Shown piece by piece: positions 1 to 6,612 of a stretch of 17,294 nt of DNA. Every line of letters begins with the position of its first letter. Position 1 is the stretch's first letter. Below the pieces are notes generated by a model. That model had not been told where the DNA came from and made no database searches. It saw nothing but the letters and a program-made list of their open reading frames with translations. The translations under genes and the position numbers were made by a program. Source of the DNA: an uncultured Campylobacter sp. GTDB taxonomy: Bacteria; Campylobacterota; Campylobacteria; Campylobacterales; Campylobacteraceae. The stretch lies in the NCBI RefSeq assembly GCF_938045595.1, contig NZ_CALIBB010000043.1:1-17294 (forward strand). The letters are read 5' to 3'.

Positions 1-48
1 GCCGCTAAATTTCGAGCCGTCGTAGGAATAGACGAGCTTGAGCTTCAT
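1..48 (-). CDS. truA: tRNA pseudouridine synthase A (TruA), N-terminal fragment cut by the window edge
   Basis: Only the first 16 codons of the canonical protein lie in the window. They read MKLKLVYSYDGSKFSG, which is the typical TruA opening: a first beta strand followed by the YDGSxFSG motif. TruA converts U38, U39 and U40 of the tRNA anticodon arm to pseudouridine. The gene is the last visible member of the minus-strand cluster, downstream of the LptF/LptG-type permease, the order I recall from C. jejuni (Cj0826-Cj0827). The ATG at 48-46 is preceded by only a weak ribosome site (CCGAG). The reading frame also stays open for more than 220 codons upstream of this ATG, so the real start may lie far upstream; see the entry for 49-729. 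The catalytic Asp region is outside the window. Confidence 0.8.
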   Translation of the reverse strand, partial: MKLKLVYSYDGSKFSG

Positions 49-729
49 GCGCTCGGAGTTCGCGCTCGCGGCATATGCGCACGCATCTGCGGGGGTATTT
101 GGCGCGGCGCTTATTTTGCCGATGTGCGTAAGCTCGCTCGCTGCGAAGTCGCTTGCGGACGCGCTTTTGATAATATTTTTAAGTTCGGACGCGCTTGTGA
201 GGGTGTTTGCGGGGGCGTCCGCTTTGTAGGAGGCGTTTGCCTTGCTGGAGTTTGCGGTGCGGGCGGACGCGGGACGGGTAGTGTAAAATTTTGCGACGGG
301 CGAGATATAGATTTTTAAAGCGTCGTCGCTCGACCCATTAGCTTTCGCAGCGTTTGCCGCGCAAATATCCGAAGCGGCTGCGTCCGTAGAATTTTTGCAA
401 GTGGAATTTAAATCCGCCCCGCGCGCGGTCTTTTTGGTGCGAACGGCGCTAGGGCTTTGCTCGGCTCTTTCGTGGTTCAAATCGCAAGCATGCGCAGTAT
501 AGGTAGCCGTATCTGCAAGAGTGGAATTTTTAAAATTTGAAATTTTATCGTTTAATATCAAAGCCTGCTCGCCGCTTTGCGCTTCATGCTTTAAATTTAC
601 GCCACGCAAAATTTTAGAGGCGCTAGCCTTGCTCGCCGAAATTTTATCCGCTAAATTTCGAGCGGACGAGCTTTTGTTTAAAATTTTGCCGCTGCAGAGC
701 TCGGAGCTTTTTTCAGTACCTCGGGGCAA
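49..729 (-). other. Open, low-complexity in-frame extension upstream of TruA
   Basis: Between the permease stop (715-713) and the canonical TruA ATG (48) lies about 660 bp that should be a short gap. In the truA frame it has no stop from 777 to 1, while by hand I count about 19 TAA/TAG/TGA triplets in the other two frames of this strand. No in-frame ATG or GTG exists. The best start is TTG at 729-727, preceded by AGGA with a 6-nt spacer, inside the last codons of the permease. The product would be about 227 hydrophilic residues rich in Ser, Ala, Asn and Lys, with tokens such as FKNSTLADTA, LNSTCKNSTDAAAS and KANGSSDDALK. I recognise no domain. It may be a translated N-terminal extension of TruA, or untranslated DNA of the same kind as the MnmE insert. 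The stop pattern favours translation; the lack of a strong start argues against it. Confidence 0.5.
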
Positions 730-1744
730 TTTTGATCCTGTAGTAAAGCAGCGATGCGATAAGCGTAACGCCAAATGTCACTGGAAGCGCGATGCTCGGA
801 TGTTTGGAGAGCAGCATGATCAGCGCGAAGTAGCTAAAAAGCACGCCGAAGATCCCCGCGTAAACGAAGCCCTTTTCGTAGCGATAGGTTACGATGCCGA
901 GGCTTAGCGCAAACAGAAAGCTAGCCAGCGGAAAGAGCGAGACGAGGGTGTAGATGCTAAATTCTTTCCTGCGCTTTTCGCTGCCGCCCATCTCGCTCCA
1001 GTATCCGATCACGCTGCCTCCGCCGCGGATATTGCGGTCGCTTTGCGTGCGCAGGGTTAGGCTTTCAAACTCGCTTACGTGCCACTGATCGCCGCCCATC
1101 GTGTAAATTTTGCCATCGTGCAGCATCGCCGAAAAGCTCGCGTTTTCGTTTTTAAACTCGCCGCTGCGCGCTACGATCATTCGCTCGTGATCCTGCGAGC
1201 CACCTGGATTATACAGCACCAGATCCTTATACAGCGTGCTTGTGCCGTTGTTTTCCTGCGAGTCGATAAAAACGAGCCAGTCGGAGAATTTCTGCCCGAA
1301 TTCGTTGGATTTGATATTTAGCGTCGCGCTAATTTTTTTGTAATCGATGAAATTGTCCTTTAAATTTTCGGCTATCGGCATCATAAAAAGCGATACGAAA
1401 AGCAGCGCCAAAGAGCACAGCGCAGCGCTTATACCGAAAAACAGCGCGATCTTGCGCGTGGCGTAGCCGATGGTGAAGATGACGATGGTTTCGTTCTCTT
1501 TAGAGAGCCTAAAAAGCGAGATGCTAAGCGCTACGAAAAACGCGATCGGCACCGTAAATATGAGGATGCGCGGTAGCATGAAAAGATAGAGCTTGACTAG
1601 CTCTGAAAAATTTATCTCGATAAACGACGTAATGCGCGCGATCTGAAGGAAAAATACGATCGACATTATGATAAAAAGCGTGCTGAAAAGCGACGCGAAC
1701 GAGCTTACGAAATTGCTAAATAAATAGCGCTGCACCCTATCCAT
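713..1744 (-). CDS. LptF/LptG-family (YjgP/YjgQ) permease of the lipopolysaccharide exporter
   Basis: This 343-residue protein belongs to the YjgP/YjgQ family, the membrane subunits of the LptB2FG complex that extracts lipopolysaccharide or lipooligosaccharide from the inner membrane and feeds it to the Lpt bridge. It shows the family layout: three N-terminal membrane helices (about residues 10-33, 48-72 and 95-118), a large periplasmic beta domain (about 120-265) and three C-terminal helices (about 268-338). A polar cytoplasmic loop with FRLSKENE follows helix 2, where the family contacts LptB. The ATG overlaps the stop of the upstream prepilin peptidase by 8 bp, so the two are probably translationally coupled. 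The position next to truA matches C. jejuni Cj0826 as I remember it. I cannot tell LptF from LptG by reading alone, so no symbol is given. No lptB lies in the window. Confidence 0.87.
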   Translation of the reverse strand: MDRVQRYLFSNFVSSFASLFSTLFIIMSIVFFLQIARITSFIEINFSELVKLYLFMLPRILIFTVPIAFFVALSISLFRLSKENETIVIFTIGYATRKIALFFGISAALCSLALLFVSLFMMPIAENLKDNFIDYKKISATLNIKSNEFGQKFSDWLVFIDSQENNGTSTLYKDLVLYNPGGSQDHERMIVARSGEFKNENASFSAMLHDGKIYTMGGDQWHVSEFESLTLRTQSDRNIRGGGSVIGYWSEMGGSEKRRKEFSIYTLVSLFPLASFLFALSLGIVTYRYEKGFVYAGIFGVLFSYFALIMLLSKHPSIALPVTFGVTLIASLLYYRIKIAPRY

Positions 1745-2492
1745 AAATGACGTCCAAGAGCCTTAAAATTTGATCTCTAAAAATAAAAGTAAGAAGCAGC
1801 CCCATCGATAAAAACGGCACGAACGGTAGCTCGTAGCCTCTTTTGTGCGCGATGAGATACGCAGGCAGCGTCAAAATCGCGCCGATGTAGATCGAGATGC
1901 CGCCCAGCTTCCAGCCCAAAATCGCCCCCATAACGCCCGCGATAAAAATATCCGCGCTGCCCATCGCTTCGCGCTTTAGCACGAAGGTGACGATGAGGCG
2001 CAGCACGAAAAATATCGCCGCGTATCCCGCCGCCGCGCCCACGCCGCTAAGATCAAAATCATACATCAGCGTATAAGCAAGCGAAAGCGCCGTAACTACG
2101 TAAAGAAGGCTCTCGGGCACGGCTTTATACTCAAAATCGATCGCCGAAAGCGCCATAAGCAGGATGAAGCAAAGCCCGAGCACCGCGGCTTTTGCAAGAT
2201 CGGGCTCGCCGAAATACGCCGCAAGCGCAAGCGCGCCGCCTAAAAGCTCGACGATCGGGTAGCGGATCGAAATTTTGGTTTTGCAAAAGGCGCATTTGCC
2301 GCCCAAAAAGAGCCACGAAAGCAGCGGGATGTTGTGATAAAATTTTAAAGCGTGAGAGCATTTCGGGCAGTGCGAAGCGGGGAAATTTACGCTCTGTCCG
2401 CGCGGCAAGCGGTAGATCAGGACGTTGCAAAACGAGCCTACGCAGGTGCCGAATACCGCAAAAATCACGCCGTAAACGATATTTAAATCCAT
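1737..2492 (-). CDS. Type IV prepilin peptidase / N-methyltransferase (PilD-like, A24 family)
   Basis: This 251-residue polytopic membrane aspartyl protease cleaves the short leader of type IV pilin-like or type II secretion pseudopilin precursors and methylates the new N-terminus. The N-terminal region has GSFCNVLIYRLP (about 19-30) and two CxxC pairs (Cys42/45 and Cys67/70), the zinc motif of the bifunctional enzymes. The two expected catalytic aspartates are Asp119 in IDFEYKAVP and Asp181 in GSADIF. The second motif is usually GxGD; here the second glycine is alanine. About eight membrane segments are visible. AAAGGAAAAAG precedes the ATG closely, and the 3' end overlaps the permease gene. 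No pilin, pilus ATPase or secretin gene is nearby, so the substrates must be encoded elsewhere. Confidence 0.9.
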   Translation of the reverse strand: MDLNIVYGVIFAVFGTCVGSFCNVLIYRLPRGQSVNFPASHCPKCSHALKFYHNIPLLSWLFLGGKCAFCKTKISIRYPIVELLGGALALAAYFGEPDLAKAAVLGLCFILLMALSAIDFEYKAVPESLLYVVTALSLAYTLMYDFDLSGVGAAAGYAAIFFVLRLIVTFVLKREAMGSADIFIAGVMGAILGWKLGGISIYIGAILTLPAYLIAHKRGYELPFVPFLSMGLLLTFIFRDQILRLLDVIYG

Positions 2493-2557
2493 CTTTTTCC
2501 TTTGGAGCTTTAACTTTTTAAAATTTAATCAAACGCTTTATGGTAGCGAGAAATTTC

Positions 2558-2983
2558 TTAGTTTTCATTGATTTTTTGGCTCTCATAAGGGAAAAATTTT
2601 ACGAAAATCGCCGCCGCGCCTACGCAAAATAAAATGGCTATTAGCCCCGCGATTAGCGGCTCGCCCCATGCCCCATATAATCCGCCGAAAATCAAAAATC
2701 CCGCCACCAGTATCACGGCGTCCAAAAGATCGAAGTTTAAAGTATCTACGATCCATAAAAACATAATATATGCGCCTATTCCGCTGCCTGCGGATGCTAA
2801 AATCCCCATTTTATCGGGGATGAGGGCAAACGCTAGCACGAAAAACAGCAGCAGGCAAATATAGACCGCCAGTATAAATTTCTTTGGTTTTTTATACACG
2901 CTGCCGCATCTTGGGCATCTTAGAGTTTTCATCGGCTTTTTGGTAAGCTTTTTGCCGCAACCGCATTGTATGTAGTAGCTCAT
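2558..2983 (-). CDS. Small zinc-ribbon integral membrane protein of unknown function
   Basis: This 141-residue protein begins with a compact four-cysteine zinc ribbon: CGCG (Cys7 and Cys9) and CPRC (Cys23 and Cys26). A basic stretch (KKPKK, about 31-35) and four predicted membrane helices follow, at about 36-56, 60-80, 86-104 and 110-130, with a polar tail. The cytoplasmic ribbon and positive-inside stretch suggest an inner-membrane protein with its N-terminus in the cytoplasm. The ATG has a good ribosome site (AAGGAAGGCC just upstream). It sits in the same direction as the prepilin peptidase, 65 bp before that gene, and may share its transcript. A CATAAT box at 3035-3030 on this strand is a possible -10. 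I do not recognise a named family and assign no function. Confidence 0.72.
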   Translation of the reverse strand: MSYYIQCGCGKKLTKKPMKTLRCPRCGSVYKKPKKFILAVYICLLLFFVLAFALIPDKMGILASAGSGIGAYIMFLWIVDTLNFDLLDAVILVAGFLIFGGLYGAWGEPLIAGLIAILFCVGAAAIFVKFFPYESQKINEN

Positions 2984-3304
2984 GGCCTTCCTTGTCGGTT
3001 TTTGCGCGAACGGGCAGCGTGATTTTTAAAATTATGCCGCGTTTAAATTTACCGCGCCGCGCAACACGGCTCGCACTAGAGCTTTAAATTTAAAAGGGCG
3101 AAATTTAAAATTTCTATAGCGCCGCGCGCCTACATATTAAAATTTTAAATTTTACGATGCCGTAAATTAAAATCCTGAAATTTCAAAATTTCATGGTGTC
3201 GCGAGCGCCCACGGATTAAATTTTAAAATTTACCGCGTTGCAGGCGATTCTGCAAATTAAAATTTTAAAATTTAAAGCGACCGTTAGAGCGACTGCGCCG
3301 CAGC
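2984..3304. repeat. Non-coding spacer with serial A/T palindromes
   Basis: This 321-bp stretch between the zinc-ribbon gene and uppS has frequent stops on the minus strand and no convincing gene. It alternates GC-rich pieces of 10-40 bp with A/T blocks at about 3022-3034, 3042-3051, 3083-3095, 3101-3113, 3134-3154, 3163-3173, 3176-3193, 3215-3232 and 3254-3275. Two blocks contain the same perfect palindrome AAATTTTAAAATTT (3218-3231 and 3260-3273, 42 bp apart). TGAAATTTCAAAATTTCA at 3176-3193 is a near-perfect hairpin, and TTGCAG/CTGCAA (3238-3255) makes a 6-bp stem with a 6-nt loop. No clear terminator with a T-run follows uppS. The promoter of the zinc-ribbon gene is probably at the low-coordinate end. 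Confidence 0.65.
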
Positions 3305-3982
3305 TTAAAGACCGCCGTAGCGGCGCTGTTTGCGGCGGAAATCATCCACTATGCGCGCAAGCTCCTCGCGCGTGAAATCCGGCCACAGCGTCGGCGTAAA
3401 CGCAAGCTCGGCATAGCTTGCTTGCCAGAGTAAGAAATTCGATAGCCGCTGCTCGCCGCCCGTGCGCACCAGCAGATCCACGTCGCCGCTGTGCGCGGTA
3501 TCCAGATGCGCGCCGATGCCCGCTTCGCTTAGTTGCTCGCCGCTTGCAAGCAGCCTCTCGCATGCTCGCACGATCTCGTCTCGCGAGCCGTAGTTGATCG
3601 CTAGGTTAAAATTTAGCGCCCGCCCGTTTTGAGTTAAATTTGAAAGATATTCGATCTCGCTTCGCAGATCGCCCTTAAAAACCGATATGTCGCCGATCGG
3701 ATAGAATTTTATCCCATTTTGGATAAATTTTTCGCGGCGCGAAATTAGGAATTTTTGAAGCAACTTCATCAAAAATTCCACTTCGCTTTTCGGGCGCTTC
3801 CAATTTTCGGTGCTAAAGGCGTAGAGCGTGAGGTTCGCGATGCCTTCGTCGATGCAAAACTCGCAGATCTGCTCCACGACCTCCGCACCCGCTTCGTGCC
3901 CGCCGGTGCGCAGCAGACCGCGCTTTTTCGCCCAGCGCCCGTTGCCGTCCATCACGAGGGCTAGATGATTTAGGCTATTCAC
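3305..3982 (-). CDS. uppS: Undecaprenyl diphosphate synthase (cis-prenyltransferase)
   Basis: This 225-residue soluble enzyme extends farnesyl diphosphate with isopentenyl diphosphate to make C55 undecaprenyl diphosphate, the lipid carrier for peptidoglycan, LOS and N-glycan assembly. The hallmark MDGNGRWAKKRG lies at 11-22, with catalytic Asp12 and the diphosphate-binding loop. AFSTENWKRP at 55-64 and RTGGEQRLSNFLLWQ at 173-187 are the other conserved blocks, and the length is normal for the family. The start is GTG at 3982-3980, only 3 nt after the coaBC stop, with no strong ribosome site of its own. Translation is therefore probably coupled to coaBC. The gene ends the glmU-coaBC-uppS group, which links envelope precursor synthesis with CoA synthesis. 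Confidence 0.95.
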   Translation of the reverse strand: MNSLNHLALVMDGNGRWAKKRGLLRTGGHEAGAEVVEQICEFCIDEGIANLTLYAFSTENWKRPKSEVEFLMKLLQKFLISRREKFIQNGIKFYPIGDISVFKGDLRSEIEYLSNLTQNGRALNFNLAINYGSRDEIVRACERLLASGEQLSEAGIGAHLDTAHSGDVDLLVRTGGEQRLSNFLLWQASYAELAFTPTLWPDFTREELARIVDDFRRKQRRYGGL

Positions 3983-3985
3983 GGA

Positions 3986-5167
3986 TCAGATTTTTTTCAG
4001 CTCAGCCGCGATTTTTAGGGCGACTTCGTCCTTCGGCGCGGTGTCGATTACGACCTGATCGTTTTTCGTGATGAAAGTGACCTTAAGGACGTCGCCGCCG
4101 AGCCTAACGATGTCGTCCAGCACGTTTAGGCAGACGGCGTCGAGGTGCTTTTCGTTTAGCATGCGTTTGGCCTCGCCGACGGCGTTTTCGCGGTCGGTTT
4201 CGAGTTTAAAGCCCACTTTTTTGATATTTCCGCGCACGGAGCTTAAGATATCCTCGTTTTCGCCCAGGCGTAAATTCCAAATTTCGCCGATCTCCGCTTT
4301 TTTCACCTTGTCTTTGTAGCGCACCTTCGGCGAGTAGTCGCTTACCGCGGCAGCCATTATCAAATACGCGCCGTCAGGGAATTTTGTGCTGTCAAGCGCC
4401 GATTTTAGCCCGATGGTGCTTTCAAATTTAACGAGCTTGTATGGTAAATTTTCATATTCGTTGCTAGAGATCAGCGTCACATCCGCGCCTAGGTAAAACA
4501 GCGCGTCGGCAATCGCTTTGGAGGTTTTACCGCTGGAAAAATTCGTAATGCCGCGCACGCTATCGATCTTTTCGATCGTCGCTCCTCCGGTGATGATGAC
4601 GGTTTTATCCTCCCAAAATTTATCGTTGTAAAGCGCGCGCTTTAGCGTCTGCATAATCGCCTCGGTGCTCGCTAGCCCGCCCTTGCCGGTATCTCCGCAA
4701 GCTAGGGTTTTTTCTATCGGATCCACAAAATACGCATTGACGCTCGCTTTTAGCATATCGATGCAGTTTTTCGTGATGTTGTTTTCAAGTAGCGCAGGGT
4801 TTGCGGCGGGCGCGATGACTACTTTGGCGTGAGCGAAAGCCGCGTTTAGCACCTCTAAAAATACGTTGTCGCAGACGCCCCACGCGAGCTTGTTTATAGT
4901 ATTTGCCGTCGCGGGTGCTATCAAAACTAAATCCACCTTGGAATAAGCGATGTGGTTGATGCCCGCCTGCCAGTTTTCGTTGGCTTTGCAAAGCACGGGG
5001 TGATCGCACAGCGCCTCGAACGCTTTGTAGCTGACAAACTCCTGCACGCCGTCGCTAAGCGCAACATAGACGTCGAAATTCGACTTTTTCAGAGCGGATA
5101 AAATTTCAAACGCTTTGTAAAAACTGATACTCCCGCAAACCGCGAGTAAAACCTTTTTCTTATTCAT
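3986..5167 (-). CDS. coaBC: Bifunctional phosphopantothenoylcysteine decarboxylase / phosphopantothenate-cysteine ligase (CoaBC, Dfp)
   Basis: This 393-residue fusion catalyses two successive steps of coenzyme A synthesis. The CoaB half joins cysteine to 4'-phosphopantothenate; the CoaC half decarboxylates the product with FMN. The CoaC half (about 1-185) shows VCGSISFYKA, the active-site His72 in NHIAYSK, Asn123 in APAANPALLEN and Cys157 in ACGDTGKGG. The Asn motif is PAAN rather than the common PAMN, but the reactive Asn and Cys are present. The CoaB half (about 186-393) has IITGGATIEKIDSVRGITN, NFSSGK and AAAVSDYSPK with downstream lysines. I chose the ATG at 5167-5165 because AGGAG lies just upstream and MNKKKVLLAV is the usual N-terminus; an in-frame codon at 5200 lacks this support. 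The start overlaps the glmU end by 8 bp. Confidence 0.93.
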   Translation of the reverse strand: MNKKKVLLAVCGSISFYKAFEILSALKKSNFDVYVALSDGVQEFVSYKAFEALCDHPVLCKANENWQAGINHIAYSKVDLVLIAPATANTINKLAWGVCDNVFLEVLNAAFAHAKVVIAPAANPALLENNITKNCIDMLKASVNAYFVDPIEKTLACGDTGKGGLASTEAIMQTLKRALYNDKFWEDKTVIITGGATIEKIDSVRGITNFSSGKTSKAIADALFYLGADVTLISSNEYENLPYKLVKFESTIGLKSALDSTKFPDGAYLIMAAAVSDYSPKVRYKDKVKKAEIGEIWNLRLGENEDILSSVRGNIKKVGFKLETDRENAVGEAKRMLNEKHLDAVCLNVLDDIVRLGGDVLKVTFITKNDQVVIDTAPKDEVALKIAAELKKI

Positions 5168-6461
5168 CTTCGCTCCTAAAAAATTTATGGAAAAACCCAT
5201 CTTTGTTGATTTGTTTGCTTCGGCTGATCGCCAGCGCGCCGCTCGGAACGTCGCTTGTAACCGTCGTGCCCGCGGCGATTATGACGTCGTCGGCTATCCG
5301 CACGGGCGCTACTAGCTGCGTATCCGAGCCGATGAAGACGTTTTTGCCGATTATCGTTTTGTATTTTTTCTTGCCGTCGTAGTTGCACGTAATCGTGCCG
5401 CAGCCGATATTGCTGCCCTCATCGATCTCGCAATCCCCAAGATAGCTTAAATGCCCCGCCTTGATCTTGTTTACTTTCGCGTTTTTAAGCTCGACGAAAT
5501 TTCCGATATGGGTGCCTATAACTTCGCATTTTGGGCGCAGATGTGCCATCGGGCCGATGTCGGAGTTTTTTACGACGCTATCTTCGATGACGCAGCCGCT
5601 TTTTATAAGTGAGCTTTCGATCACGCAAGGACCGATGATGCTTACGTTTTCTTGCAGCTCGCACTCGCCGATAAATTTCGCCCTGCTGTCGATGTAGATG
5701 CTTTGCGGTAGGCGCATCAAAACGCCTTGTTTCATCAAATTTTCTTTTATCTCGTTTTGCATTAAATTTTCGGCGATGCTGAGGGCAAATTTATCGTTTA
5801 TGCCCATGAAGCTTTGCTCATCCACCCACACGGCGGCGCATTTTAAGCCCATATCTTTGGCGATTTTGATCGCGTCTGTGAGGTAGTACTCTTTTTGCGC
5901 ATTATCGGGTTTGATCTGCGGCAGGATCTGTTTCAATGCCTCGCTTTTGAAGCAGTAGCAGCCGGCATTTGCGTCTTTTACCGCCTTTTCTTCCTCGCTT
6001 GCGTCCTTTTGCTCGACGATCTTTAAAATTTCGCCGCCGCGAGTAATTACGCGGCCGTATCCGAATGGATCGCGCGCGCTAAAAACGCTTAGATTTACTT
6101 CCGCGTCTCCCTCACAGAGTTTGCGAAGCTCGGCGCTTTTTACCAAAGGCATATCGCCGCAGATTATGAGCGTTTTGGCTCCGCGGATTTCGACCTCTTT
6201 TAGTCCGCCCGCGGTGCCGGGGAAATGCTCGTGGTCTTGTTTGTAAATTTTAGCGTTTGGGAAGTGCGCTAGAACCGCGCTTTTAACCTCGTCGAATTGA
6301 TAGTGTAAAATCACGCTCACGTCGTTTGAAATTTCGTAAGCTTTCTTTAGGATGTGGATTATCATCGGCTCGCCGCAAAGCTCGAAAAGAACCTTAGCTT
6401 TTTGCGACTTCATCCGAGTGCCCAGCCCTGCGGCAAGAACTATAACCGAAACGTCGTTCAT
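5160..6461 (-). CDS. glmU: Bifunctional N-acetylglucosamine-1-phosphate uridyltransferase / glucosamine-1-phosphate acetyltransferase
   Basis: This 433-residue cytoplasmic enzyme makes UDP-GlcNAc, the precursor of peptidoglycan and lipid A. The N-terminal Rossmann uridyltransferase begins with LAAGLGTRMKS (9-19) and Lys23, followed by FPGTAGG (about 80-86) and CGDMPL (101-106). The C-terminal half is a left-handed beta helix of hexapeptide repeats with the acetyltransferase motifs AGHLSYLGD and NIGCGTITCNYDGKKK. It is slightly shorter than E. coli GlmU (456) but complete. The ATG has AAGGG upstream. It is the first gene of the minus-strand group, and its promoter probably lies in 6462-6600, shared back to back with the EamA permease gene. 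Confidence 0.96.
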   Translation of the reverse strand: MNDVSVIVLAAGLGTRMKSQKAKVLFELCGEPMIIHILKKAYEISNDVSVILHYQFDEVKSAVLAHFPNAKIYKQDHEHFPGTAGGLKEVEIRGAKTLIICGDMPLVKSAELRKLCEGDAEVNLSVFSARDPFGYGRVITRGGEILKIVEQKDASEEEKAVKDANAGCYCFKSEALKQILPQIKPDNAQKEYYLTDAIKIAKDMGLKCAAVWVDEQSFMGINDKFALSIAENLMQNEIKENLMKQGVLMRLPQSIYIDSRAKFIGECELQENVSIIGPCVIESSLIKSGCVIEDSVVKNSDIGPMAHLRPKCEVIGTHIGNFVELKNAKVNKIKAGHLSYLGDCEIDEGSNIGCGTITCNYDGKKKYKTIIGKNVFIGSDTQLVAPVRIADDVIIAAGTTVTSDVPSGALAISRSKQINKDGFFHKFFRSEDE

Positions 6462-6491
6462 TTTTACCCTTAAATTTCAAAAAATTGGATA

Positions 6492-6497
6492 ATTTTA
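6492..6497 (-). promoter_or_regulatory. Possible -10 element of the glmU promoter
   Basis: On the minus strand GTTAAAAT (core 6497-6492) resembles the extended AT-rich -10 of Campylobacter sigma-70 promoters. It would start transcription near 6485, about 24 nt before the glmU ATG. The upstream stretch is T-rich, as usual in this genus, which lacks a strong -35. This is a motif reading only. Confidence 0.35.
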
Positions 6498-6572
6498 ACA
6501 CATTTAAAATAAATAAAAACCTAAATTTATGCCGCGCGGGCGAAATTTAAATCCCAAATTTAACTAAAATTT

Positions 6573-6580
6573 TATAAAAT
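6573..6580 (+). promoter_or_regulatory. Possible -10 element for the EamA permease gene
   Basis: TATAAAAT stands about 33 bp before the TTG start and follows an A/T-rich tract. Transcription would begin around 6585-6588, inside the left arm of the dyad at 6581-6608, so a protein on that dyad would cover the start site. Motif reading only. Confidence 0.4.
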
Positions 6581-6608
6581 TCCGCCTAAATTTTAAAGCT
6601 TAGGCGGA
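6581..6608 (+). promoter_or_regulatory. Perfect 9-bp inverted repeat between promoter and TTG start (operator or hairpin)
   Basis: TCCGCCTAA (6581-6589) and TTAGGCGGA (6600-6608) are exact reverse complements separated by 10 nt. The dyad lies directly after the putative -10 and ends 4 nt before the TTG start of the permease. The right arm holds the only ribosome-site-like sequence (AGGCGG, 5 nt from the start). It could be an operator over the transcription start, or an RNA hairpin that hides the ribosome site if transcription starts upstream of the dyad. A terminator is unlikely because no T-run follows. Confidence 0.5.
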
Positions 6609-6612
6609 CGTT

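Noticed and set aside
38..318. Two short plus-strand open frames at the left edge
   Set aside because: They are antisense to the open truA extension, have Cys/Gly/Ala-rich products without any motif, and overlap each other in different frames.
521..907. A 128-codon plus-strand open frame
   Set aside because: It runs antisense from the low-complexity stretch into the end of the permease gene, whose protein is clear. The product has no family features.
3238..3255. Intrinsic terminator after uppS (TTGCAG/CTGCAA hairpin)
   Set aside because: In the uppS direction the stem is only 6 bp and is followed by CGCGGTAAATTT rather than a T-run.
2984..3304. CRISPR-like array suggested by regularly recurring A/T blocks
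   Set aside because: The blocks differ in length and sequence, spacing is uneven, and no cas gene is nearby.
5168..5200. Starting coaBC 11 codons upstream, at 5200
   Set aside because: The added residues lie within the glmU end and have no ribosome site, whereas AGGAG stands just before the ATG at 5167.
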